Shown piece after piece: positions 1 through 12,900 of a stretch of 64,000 nucleotides of DNA; within the stretch, counting starts at the first letter, position 1, and each line of letters opens with the position of its first letter. A program made the position numbers and the translations under genes. Where the stretch lies: assembly GCA_916610825.1 (NCBI GenBank), contig OU744451.1:15053905-15117904 (forward strand), read 5' to 3'. The DNA comes from Haliclystus octoradiatus. Its lineage: Eukaryota > Cnidaria > Staurozoa > Stauromedusae > Haliclystidae. The notes under the pieces were generated by a model. That model saw only the letters and a program-made list of their open reading frames with translations, was not told the DNA's origin and did no database searches.

Positions 1-3000
1 CTATGGGGTGCATATACAACATGTAGCAAAACTTGTGGAGAAGGATCACAGATACGATCAAGATCCTGCAACAACCCACCTCCATTGCCTGGTGGTCAAA
101 CATGCCAAGGAACACCAATCCAATCACAGATATGTGGCCTTGATTTGTGCCCAGGTAGAGCAACAATGTCATAATTACATCAACAACATCACCCGATAGA
201 CACCACAGTCAACAAAACATCTCTAATTAAGCCATGTAGTTGATATAAAGCAATTCATTGATATGCATTTAATTTTGCGTAAATTTGATAACGTTGGAGC
301 AAATACAGCATATCAGAACTGTGCATTTGATTTTTCAGTATCAGAATAATTTTTGTACGATGGTTACTGACTCGGTGTATCGAGTATGAGATTAATAATT
401 CCTTTTCCATTGGAAATCATAACAAAAGTCATAAATGCCCGTTGAATTGCACAGAGAAAATAGAAATTAGGCTGGTTTTCTATAGCTCTAACTCCTAATA
501 TAGAGATATCAACTTTTATCATTATATGGCAACATATTCCATAATCATTAAACAGTATTTCCTGAAGGCATCCAATCTATAGCTTCCCATGAAATACATT
601 AAGAAGTATCATTTCATCAAATTCCCTAATGTTTTAGAGCCTAATGCCAATTGGGGTCCTTGGGGTCAGTATGCAACTTGCACAAAGACATGTGGCGAAG
701 GGACACAAGCTAGAACAAGACTTTGCAATAATCCAGCACCTGCATCTGGTGCGCCAACATGTCCAGGGATATCAGCAGAATCACAGTTGTGTGGTCTTGA
801 CTTGTGTCCAGGTACAGCAATTGCATCAGCATCATAATAATAAAAGGTATCATTATACCATCACGTCGACCTCATTATGCCTTCCTTCACCTCTATGATT
901 GCAATACAGATTAGCGAGAAACATTTCTGAGACAAACTTGCATTGCTGTAATCGAAACATTGAAACATTGAGGATTTAAGGCATAGCAAATTGTTATCTG
1001 TCAAGGCCAAAACAAGATCTAGATCATAATAGTCGGCAGCTATTTCGAGCTATATATTCTGAAGATTGGCAAATTCATGCAGCAAGTACTATACAAAGAT
1101 AAACATTTTCCTACCAAAATATGGAGCATAAAATTTGTTTAAATTTATCTATATTTCACTTATTTTCAGAGGACATTAATGGAAACTGGGGTTCGTGGGG
1201 TTCGTATACAACTTGCACAAAGACATGCGGCGAAGGAACTCAAATTAGAACGAGATTTTGTGATAATCCAGCACCACAATCCGGCGGTCAAACTTGTCCA
1301 GGCCAATCAAGCCAGTCGCAGCTTTGCGGTCTTGATTTATGTCCAGGTATAAGCATTCATACAATCGTTGTCATAACCACTAGACATACACCTAATCTTC
1401 AAATTGTATCAGTCCACACAATCTGCATATACTCATTGACTGGCCATTATCGGGAATGAATGGACAAAAGTAACAGAAAATCATAGTATGACATAAAGTT
1501 AATGTCTTCAGCAAAATGTTTAACTCGTCTGTGATAGCTTATACATTAAAGTATCAACAGATTCCATTGCATACTCATCATCATCCACTTTCACATAGAC
1601 ATATAGGTGAAAACGCTGATTATACACTCCATCGTTTTAGATCCTGGTAACTGGGGTCAATGGGGTTTGTACGCAACTTGCACAAAGACATGTGGAGGTG
1701 GAACCCAGATAAGAGCACGACTTTGTGATAACCCAGCACCATCGCCAGGTGGAAATCCATGCAGTGGAGCAGCAACGCAGTCACAAACTTGTGGGACTGG
1801 CTTGTGTCCAGGTAGAAATAAAATTTATTTCTATTAAGAAATTATTATAATTGGCACATTACTGTTACCATCTTTCCACTTCTTTATCATCTCATTTGTA
1901 TGCAATCTTTAATCATATACATCATCACATTGTCAATAACCGATCATCTCATTGTTTGTAGTGACAAATGTTGCCAACTGGGGTTTATGGGGTCAGTATA
2001 CGGTTTGTACAAAAACATGCAATGAAGGGACGCAAATACGAACAAGACTATGTAACAACCCAGCGCCAGCACCTGGGGGAGAAACATGTCCAGGTTTAGC
2101 AACTGAATCGCAATCTTGTGGTCTTCAACTATGTCCAGGTAGAGTCATCAAATGAAGTTAATGTTATTCAAATCATTATCTTCAAACTTTAACATGGGAG
2201 TTTCCGATATCAAATGAAGCCTGCATTAGTACAATCTTTGGGTTAAAATGGAAACAGAACAGTGAATGTGCTCAATATTGTTAGCTTCGATATTGTTACT
2301 TTCAATCTATTACTGTGTCGATTGGTCTTGAACTCAACCTTCAAAGAAAATGCATTGAGAATGGGAGAGTGAATTTTTAAGCATTTTTAATCATTTTTAA
2401 GCGTGTAAACAACTTTGCAACACTGATTAGCACTGATTCTTATGTGTACAAAGTCTTCACTGATCGACTTCTTTTTTAGATCATGGAAATTGGGGTCTTT
2501 GGGGGTTATACGCAACTTGCACAAAGACCTGTGGAAGCGGAAGCCAGATAAGAACACGACTTTGTAATAATCCAGCACCATCACCAGGAGGAAATCCATG
2601 TTTCGGTTCAGCAACACAATCACAGATCTGCGGAACAGGCACATGTCCAGGTAGAATCTATATCTGCAATGATCCGTAACGAATTCGTATAGTAAATTAT
2701 ACAACACAAGTCTACATGCACAATTCAATATTTCAATTCTCATCAATTGTTTTGTCTTACAGTAGTTACAGTTGCTAATTGGGGTCAATGGGGTGCTTAC
2801 ACCGCATGTACAAGATCGTGCGGAGAAGGGTCACAATCACGATCACGACTGTGCAATAATCCATCTCCGATTTCTGGAGGTGAAACTTGTCCAGGTTCAG
2901 ACATTCAAAGTCAACTTTGCGGTCTTGGATTATGTCCAGGTACAATCCAATACATGTACAAACTCGATATAAGCTTCCAGGTGATTTTTACAGGATATGT

Positions 3001-3908
3001 ACAATGTACATTTACTGAATCCGCTAAAGTAAAAAATGTATATGGATGTCAACTTACACATCCGTGCAGAAATGTATCATTTCATTGCTTTAACAATTCA
3101 CACTTTGTTGTTGTTGTTTCTATTTTTTGCTTTGTTTTAATTAATTTTCTTTTTCTTCAAAACGCATGCATAGCTACATATTTTAAATGGAAACTTTTGT
3201 GTGTGTCTTTACAAACAAACTTTCTATGTCCGAGGGATCATAATACACTCTTTGGAATATTAAGAAACTTATAACTTGGAATTTTCACATCCAATGATGT
3301 AATCCCAATGATTTAATTAGGGGTTGAGACTGGCGCGAGTGTTTTGATTACGAATAACTTCACGAGTTGGTTGTATAGTGAATGAGAAATTGTATAATCC
3401 ACGAGGCCGAGCGCAAGTAACCGTAACCAACACACGAGCGGCAACTCTCTAACCCTTTAAATATGAAAACTGAGTGAATTTTAATTAGATATTTGAATAG
3501 CGACATGTTTCAAACGCGAGCTGACTTAAAATTGAATTAAAGGTAATATTGTTAATTTGCTATCAAGAGAAAGATAAATATTACATGTAGGCTACAATTA
3601 AGACCATTATCGTCATTTCCTACCCCAACGGTTCTTCAAAATTCAATAAAATTAGGAATCAGGTACTAATTCACAAGACGTGTGATTAAAACGGCATTCA
3701 AAACATTTCTTCAAAACAACGCAACGCAACGATGAATAATTATGCATATTTCCAAAACAAAATGATTTCTCCTTGTAAATGTAGCTTCCTAGGCCTCCTA
3801 TAGGCTTTACTTGTAGTCTTCGAGTCAATATAATGTGCTTCGTCTTCATGGCTGTTGAATTATCAGTCCTTTGAAAAAAAGTTTGTATAACTTAAAGGTT
3901 CTGAATAA

Positions 3909-3940
<32 letters not shown>

Positions 3941-6900
3941 ATCAAGTCAAGTTAATCATTTTGTTTGATCATTTTTGACAATACATACCTTCGAATCATG
4001 TGTTCGATTTTAGCCAACGAGTGGCTCGAATGTTGTCCATTGAACAAAGTCTGAGTATTAACAAGATATTATAATAGAACCAAGATAGCCTAACTCAGAT
4101 TTGTGTTTCAAAGAGTTTTATACAGGCCATGATATTATCTTACCTTTGTGAAAATCACCGAAATAAAATGTATTTAACATCCTCGAGTATTGAATAATTC
4201 AAATTTAGAACAAGATCTTCGTCCGGCATCAATAACATCCTCAAAAGTCTATCTCTGGTGACCCAATATTGATCATTTCCAAACATTTTGATCACTTCTG
4301 CCACGGCAAGATCACTGAGAATTGGCCTCAAAAGCTATTTTAAGATCATCTCGTTTTGAGGCGAAAAAATTTCCGGGGTCAGATTATCAAACAAACAAAC
4401 TTGGTTTCTTGTGAAAAGTAAAACATTTATTAAACATTGCTGATATTCATTATGTTTTGAAATGTCGCGCGTGGCAAAAAATCAAACAGAACCGGGTTTC
4501 ATGATTTCATCCTAACCGCGCGAATAAATGTTTTACTTTTCACAAGAAACTAAGTTTGTTTGTTTGATAATCTGACTCCAGGAAATTTTTAGCATCAAAT
4601 CGAGATGATCTTAAAATAGCTTTTGAGGCCAATTCTCTGTGATTTTGCCATGGCAGAAGCGATCAAAATATTTGGAAATGATCCATATTGGGTCAACAAA
4701 GATAGACTTTTGAGGATGTTATTGATGTCAGACGAAGATGTTATTTTTAAATTTGAATTATTCAATACTCGAGGATGTTAAATACATTTTATTTGGTTGA
4801 TTTTCACAAAGGTAAGATAATTTTATGGCATGTTTAAAACTCTATAAAATACAAATCTGAGTAGGACTATCTTGGTTCTATTATAATATCTTGGTATTAA
4901 ATATCCATATATCTAGAATAGGCAAATACAACGACAAAAGGATTCTAGAAATTGGTATTGATCATTCAGAATATATAAAACAATGCTGTGTCTCCATGAT
5001 CTACATCAAGATCAAAAACTCGAGAACAATTCAATATAATTGATGGACTTAGATAAGGATACGTGATTTGAATATCAACATTGATTGTCAGCGTGGAAGA
5101 GTAATTCTCATTTAAATATTTCATCCATGTTTCAGACAATGGCAACTGGGGCCTTTGGGGCTCGTACACAACTTGTACAAGGTCATGCGGTGGTGGATCA
5201 CAGATTCGGTCAAGAGCATGTAACAATCCAGCACCATCACCAGGTGGAAATCCATGTTTCGGAGCAGCAACACAGTCACAGATCTGTGGAACAGGCACAT
5301 GTCCAGGTAGAATCCATATCTGTAATGATCAGTAAAACATTGGTATACAACACAAGACCAAGCACACAATTCAGCATTTCAATTCTCATCCATTTGTTTG
5401 TCTTACAGTAGTTACAGTTGCTAATTGGGGTCAATGGGGTGCATACAACACTTGTACAAGATCGTGCGGAGAAGGATCACAATCACGATCACGACTGTGC
5501 AATAATCCACCTCCATCTCCTGGCGGGCAAACTTGTCCTGGTTCAGCCATTCAGAGTCAACTTTGCGGTCTTGGTTTATGTCCAGGTATAATACCGTGTT
5601 TTTAGCAAACTCAATATGCCATGTCAATCATCAATTGAAGTTCATCACATCATATGTACATTTACTGAAGCCTTTACAGTAAAAGCTATACGCATGTCAA
5701 CTTACACACAAATGCAGTGCTTGCATACCATTTGGATTCAATAGTTTACTTGCATTACATTCATTCACAAATAACTCTCTAATCAGAACATTTCTTCAAA
5801 TTTCGCTCTTTTTCCACCTTTTTGTTTAAAATTAAATACCCGATTTTTATTCCTCAAGTTCTATAATAATCACTTTTTTCAAAACATATATGTAACTACA
5901 CAATTCAAACTTTAATTCAAACAGAATTTAATATTTCCTCCGTATTATAGATAATGGCAACTGGGGCTTATGGGGCTCGTACACAACTTGTACAAGATCA
6001 TGCGGTGGTGGATCACAGGTTCGGTCAAGAGCATGTAATAACCCAGCACCATCACCAGGTGGAAATCCATGTTTCGGTTCAGCAACACAATCACAGATTT
6101 GCGGAACAGGCACATGTCCAGGTAGAATTCATATCTGTAATGATGCGTAAAACATTGGTATAGTAAATTATACAACACAAGTCCACGTATTGTAATAATT
6201 CAGATGGTATCGCCTTACCGAAGGCGCCCGTTCCACATTTCTAGAGGAATGGCTCTTTTGGCTAAGAGCAGTGATTGTAAACACTCTTTACTGATCTCAG
6301 CCGCGACACTGCAGATCAATTTCAACAGATTTCCTGGCAGATGGGCCTCGATTGTCAATGGGCAACGATGCGCCGCAGCTACTCACAATCCACTTCACTC
6401 CGGTCCATTCCATCCTCCATCAGAAGATGGTACTAATTTGATGTTTTAGATAAAGTCAAGGTTGAGTTGAACTTCAGAGATTTGAACCACAGTCGATCAC
6501 ATATGATCAGATCCGAAGTCCGGTTGCTCTGCCATCTAAGCAAACCCCCTGTTAAGGACCTTGTTAAAAACTTGTTAATCCCCCTGAGCCTAAGTTAAGT
6601 CCACGTGCACAATTCAATATTTCAATTCTCACCCATCTATTTGTCTTACAGTGGTTACAGTTGCTAATTGGGGTCAATGGGGTGCTTACACCACTTGTAC
6701 AAGGTCATGTGGAGAAGGATCACAATCACGATCACGACTGTGCAATAATCCCCCTCCATCTCCTGGCGGTCAAACATGTCCAGGTTCAGCCATTCAAAGT
6801 CAACTTTGCGGTCTTGGTTTATGTCCAGGTATAATTCCATGCTTACTCAATATACTAAAGCCTTTACAGTAAAAGCTATACGCAAGTCAACTTACACACC

Positions 6901-9900
6901 AATGCAGTACTTATATACCATTTGGATCCACTGATTTAATTGCATTCATGTCATTCACAAAGAACTCTCTAATCAGAACTTTCTTTTCAAATTCCATTCT
7001 TTTCTCACTCTTTTGATTAATATTAAATATCCGTTACTTTTACTCCGAACTTTCTATTAAATCCTTTTTCAGATGTATTCATCGCTACATAATTCAAACG
7101 AAAGTGTTATGTGTCTCCAGGCAAACAAGCTTGTAAGCTTCTATTATCATTCAATAAGAAAATGCTTTCTCCGTATTATAGATAATGGCAACTGGGGTCT
7201 ATGGGGCTCATATTCCATTTGTACAAGGTCATGTGGTGGAGGATTTCAGGTTCGGTCAAGAGCATGTAATAACCCAGCACCATCACCAGGTGGAAATCCA
7301 TGTTTCGGTTCAGCAACACAATCACAGATTTGCGGAACAGGCACATGTCCAGGTAGAATCCATATTTGTAATGATCCGTAAAGCATTGGTATACAACACA
7401 AGACCACGCATAAAATTCAATATCTCAATTCTCAATCATCTGTTTGTCTTACAGTAGTTACAGTTGCCAATTGGGGTCAATGGGGTGCATACACCACTTG
7501 TACAAAGTCGTGCGGAGAAGGATCACAATCACGATCACGACTGTGCAATAATCCACCTCCATCGCCTGGCGGTCAATTTTGTCCAGGGTCTGCCATTCAA
7601 AGTCAACTTTGCGGTTTTGGTTTATGTCCAGGTATAATTCCATGTTTTTAGCAAACTCAATATGCCATATCAATCATCAATTGAAGTTTATCACATCATA
7701 TGTACATTTACTAAAGCCTTTACAGTAAAAGCTATACGCATGTCAACTTACACACCAATGCAGTACTTATATACCATTTGGATTCACTGATTTAATTGCA
7801 TTCATGTCATTCACAAAGAACTCTCTAATCAGAACTTTCTTTTCAAATTCCGTTCTTTTCTCGCTCTTTTGTTTAATATTAAACATCCGTTACTTTTACT
7901 CCGAGCTTTCTATTAATTCCTTTTTCAAATGTATTCATCGCTACATAATTCAAACGTAAGTGTTATGTGTCTCGAGGCAAACAAGCTTGTAAGCTTCTAT
8001 TATCATTCAATAAGAAAATGCTTTCTCCGTATTATAGATAATGGCAACTGGGGTATATGGGGCTCATATTCCATTTGTACAAGGTCATGTGGTGGAGGAT
8101 TTCAGGTTCGGTCAAGAGCATGTAATAATCCAGCACCATCACCAGGTGGAAATCCATGTTTCGGTTCAGCAACACAATCACAGATTTGCGGAACAGGCAC
8201 ATGTCCAGGTAGAATCCATATTTGTAATGATCCGTAAAGCATTGGTATACAACACAAGACCACGCATAAAATTCAATATTTCAATTCTCATCCATCTGTT
8301 TGTCTTACAGTAGTTACAGTTGCCAATTGGGGTCAATGGGGTGCATACACCACTTGTACAAAGTCGTGTGGAGAAGGATCACAATCACGATCACGACTGT
8401 GCAATAATCCACCCCCATCGCCTGGCGGTCAATTTTGTCCAGGGTCAGCCATTCAAAGTCAACTTTGCGGCTTAGGTTTATGTCCAGGTATAATTCCATG
8501 TTTTTAGCCAACTCAATATGCCATATCAATCATCAATTAAAGTTTATCACATCATATGTACATTTACTAAAGCCTTTACAGTAAAGCTATACGCATGTCA
8601 ACTTACACATCAAAGAAGTACTTGTTTACAATTTCATTGCTGTAGCAGTCTCATTCATTGATAATTCTCTAACAAATTCTTTTTTAAGTTTGGCCCTATT
8701 CTTACTCTTTTGTTCAATATTAAATACCAGTTTCTTCATTTTTAAGTTTTATATAAAGAAATCCAATTTTTCAATTGAAGTGGGAAAATGCTTCGAAACG
8801 ATAATTTAATACACGAGGAGTTTGAGTCTGAAAATTATATTGCCGTAATTTCTATTTCGATTTGGAATTTCATTGTTGGTGTAAACTGCCATGAAAGGGG
8901 TATTTTTGGTAAAAATTGATGAGAAAAAAAGATTGCATCTAGCTTTATGACAAAATTCCAATATTATGTTCAAACTTTTTAAGACGGAAATATTAAGTTT
9001 TACGAGTGACGAGTACACAAGTTTCAAAATCAACAATAAACGAGATAATTACAGTATTTTTGTTGTAGTCTACAACTTGTAGAAACTTCGAATCACATGA
9101 AAATGTGTGCGTTAATGTATGATTCATTCCAGGAATAATTGTATCAATAACTGGACAAACAATGGTCACAAAATGTAATGAGCGAATGGATTAGTCACAG
9201 TAATCAAACAACAAAGAAATCATTCATAGGTTTTATCATACACCGAACTTTAATCTTTCATCTTCGAAACTTTGTTTTTGTAAAATTGCTACTCTATTAG
9301 AATTTCTAAATTATAAAAACAGTTCATATTAGTTTGTTTACATAATCTTTCGCGTAATTTTGCCAAAAATGGGTTTAGACATATTAAGTCATGTTGATTG
9401 ATTTATTTACCAGGAATTTTTCAGGTGAAAGAGGGTTGTCAAGTGGTACAAATAAACAAATTTCAACTAAAAATTTTAGAACATAGACTAATTAATGTTA
9501 ATAATCACTTGAAAAAAACTCGAGTCACGATTGGTGGATTTGTACCATGTGTTTAGCAGTTATGTTAAGACAACCCACGAGATTCCATGGTAACCACTAA
9601 AAGCGTGCAGGTATAGGTCTATACCCGCACGTGTGCGGATATAGAGCTATACCTACACGGTCTTAACCAAAAAGCTAGAACATGTGTTTTAAAAAAAACA
9701 AAACGCGACAGATTGAATATTTTTTCAGAAAATCAACTTAAATGTATACTCCGTATTTGAAAATTCAACTTGAGAAATTTAAAAAAGTAACAACTTGGGA
9801 CTTACTAAATTCAGATGTAACTCTTACTATATTTTTATTATTGCAAACATGTTTGAAAAACAATTACGCTGAAAACTTCGTGTCATTTTGAAATGATATT

Positions 9901-12900
9901 CGTAAGAATTTCATTCCAATTGTATTTAATGAAAAATCAATGACCCATTAAATTAGAAAACAAATAATTGTTGTAGTGAAATCGATAAGAGGTAATTGAT
10001 GTTCCAGGCAAAGGTTATGATTATTAAAATGATTAAATCACTCATTAACCGATGCGATCGTACAATTGTTAAGCAATGTTAGAATATTCTAATCCATGAG
10101 CCATTTTGTACTCTGTTGTCTTTGCATTTAATTTGGCAAGTTTTTCGTCAGTCATCTTAATTAATCTGCTTTCACTGTTACTATTATCATTTATATCAAT
10201 CTATCATCATTTAAATCATGTCCGAAATTGAAATTTGATTTGTCTGCCATTTGGAGTTGTTTTCATTTTTGATTTTTTTTCGGTATTCCCTAAAGGGTAT
10301 ATACTCAATACTAACATTAAACTAAAATGCTTTCTCCGTATTATAGATAATGGCAACTGGGGTCTATGGGGCTCATATTCCATTTGTACAAGGTCATGTG
10401 GTGGAGGATTTCAGGTTCGGTCAAGAGCATGTAATAACCCAGCACCATCACCAGGTGGAAATCCATGTTTCGGTTCAGCAACACAATCACAGATTTGCGG
10501 AACAGGCACATGTCCAGGTAGAATCCATTATGAACAACATACCATGTCATTTTTATAATCTCACAGTATCTTTTGTATGCTTCATAATAAAGCTAGACCC
10601 ATTTTTAACCAGAAACCAAAAACAACATCCAAACATGTACAGTATGTTGCTTGTCCATATCTATACAGGTCGTTGAAACTTTCGACTTAAAATAATCTCC
10701 TCTGTGGCCATAGAACTATGATTTCCTACTTCTACTACACTATTTTTTATAACATCATACTTCAATATCAAGAATTTTTGAATAAATACATACAAATTGT
10801 ATAAAATGTTTCTGGAATTTCATCCATGATTCAATTATGCAACAGATTTTAATGTCATGTGCGATTCGAACAGTTTAAATTTCACATCCACTGTCGAACC
10901 ATGCAAGATCGATTACTTGAACCCAATTTGCAATATTCGTAATCACTAAGCAGTGGCATGGTAAAATATACAATGTAATCCACATTAGCAATTGAATTTC
11001 AATTATCACTCTTCTATTTGTCTTATAGTAGCCAACGTGGCCAATTGGGGTCAATGGGGTGCATACACCACTTGTACAAAGTCGTGTGGAGAAGGATCAC
11101 AATCACGATCACGACTGTGCAATAATCCACCTCCGTCTCCTGGCGGTCAAACCTGTCCAGGTTCAGCTATTCAAAGTCAACTTTGCGGAATTGGTTTATG
11201 TCCAGGTATACATGCACTATGTCTATCTAAAATCAATATATCAAAGATCAACCCTTCAAATTGTTACTGATTCTATAGCATTATGAATATTCGAGTATTG
11301 CAAATAATTTTTGAAATCCGTCGTTGTACAATAGGGATAAGGCAGTGGGATAAGACTTCTCAACGATTTAAATGATACGAATACAGGGCCATTTCAATTG
11401 AAGCGATGCATTAAAGGCATAAAATTGACAGGCGGCCTTTGCACTCTGTCTTCCAATATTGTGCGTGATGCACATATGGCATGAGAAATGACATTCATTT
11501 TTAACTTGAGCCCGCAAGGGGCGATGGTCAATTTGATTCCTTTAGGATGAAATCCGTGATTAACTCGGATCATCATCTCCATTGTCAGCTTTGAAAGTAT
11601 TTTTCATATCTATAAATATTCTCCACGTTCTAGATAATGGTAACTGGGGTCAATGGGGCTCGTACACAACTTGTACAAGGTCATGCGGTGGTGGATCACA
11701 GGTTCGGTCAAGAGCATGTAATAATCCAGCACCATCACCAGGTGGAAATCCATGTTTCGGTTCAGCAACACAATCACAGATCTGCGGAACAGGCACATGT
11801 CCAGGTACAATCGATCATGTCAAGTCCATATTTTGAATTTTATTGTTCATACTTTTTTCTCCATATTCTGTATTGCGCTTTATTAAGAATATAAGATATT
11901 TACATAACACATCAGACAATACAAAAATCCACAAGGAATTCAGATGCTACAAATTTCAGTTCACAACTTAGCCATTATTTGTAAAAGGGATCTTTTGTCA
12001 TGTATTCTGGAACCTGATATGCTACAGGACACAAGCTTCTTTCCACATGAAAGACACAGGAGTGATAGTATAGTTTTTCCATAAAGTTAATTCTACAAAG
12101 AGGCCACATCAGAAGTGTACGTTTGGTTGAAAGGATGATAAGACAAGCACCTGTGTTCTGAAATTCGTTAACAACTGATTCCGAAACTTCCATTTAAGAA
12201 TGATGCTTAGAAAATGTATATATCATCCATAACACATTGCATGATTCAATATCGATTTTGATTCATCTACTTGCATTAACAGTAGTCACTGTGGCCAATT
12301 GGGGTCAATGGGGTTCATACTCGAGCTGCACAAAGTCATGTGGAGAAGGATCACAAATACGATCAAGGGCATGCAACAACCCACCACCATCTCCAGGTGG
12401 TCAATCGTGTCCAGGTTCAGCCATTCAAACTCAAATTTGCGGTCTTGGATTATGTCCAGGTAGGCGTTCAATTTACACAACACCAAGTAGTAAAACATCA
12501 ACAAAATTTAGTGTTGGAACAATAGAACTGAAAAAGCCAATCACTGGATTGGTAATATAAAGTCAGCCAATCATATCAAACTATGAATTACAATACAATG
12601 GATAATATCACATTCACAATACCAAGATGGATATATCAAACACTGAGAAATACAAACATATGTCTGTTCCATTGTCTATTGCAATTTCAACATTCTAAAG
12701 AAATGTTCCATACCGTATCTATAGTTTGATTGCATACCTTGCAGATTGATTGATTTCCACAACGCGACCGTGGAAATCTGCAGCAACCAATTACTTTATA
12801 ATTACATTTTCATTGCTAAACCATGTTCGTCATTTATAGCTTAGCAGAGCAATTGGCTTTCTCTTTCTCTTTCAATATCATATACATATTTCAGATCATG

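Larger units (their letters stand above)
2940..5135 (+). other. Long intron between TSP1 exons 7 and 8
   Basis: About 2.2 kb without a TSP1 exon. It holds a GAT microsatellite and a large inverted repeat, listed separately; elsewhere I see only AT-rich intron sequence and short chance ORFs. Confidence 0.7.

Noticed and set aside
2387..2788. 133-codon minus-strand ORF and similar minus-strand frames over the TSP1 exons
   Set aside because: They are antisense translations of TSP1 exons and recur with every copy of the repeat.
6204..6449. 81-codon ORF on the plus strand
   Set aside because: Lies inside the SINE insertion and has no family resemblance.
6475..6550. Possible tRNA gene
   Set aside because: The A and B boxes are tRNA-like, but the cloverleaf is degraded and the unit is part of a 408-bp insertion with a target duplication, so it is a SINE head.
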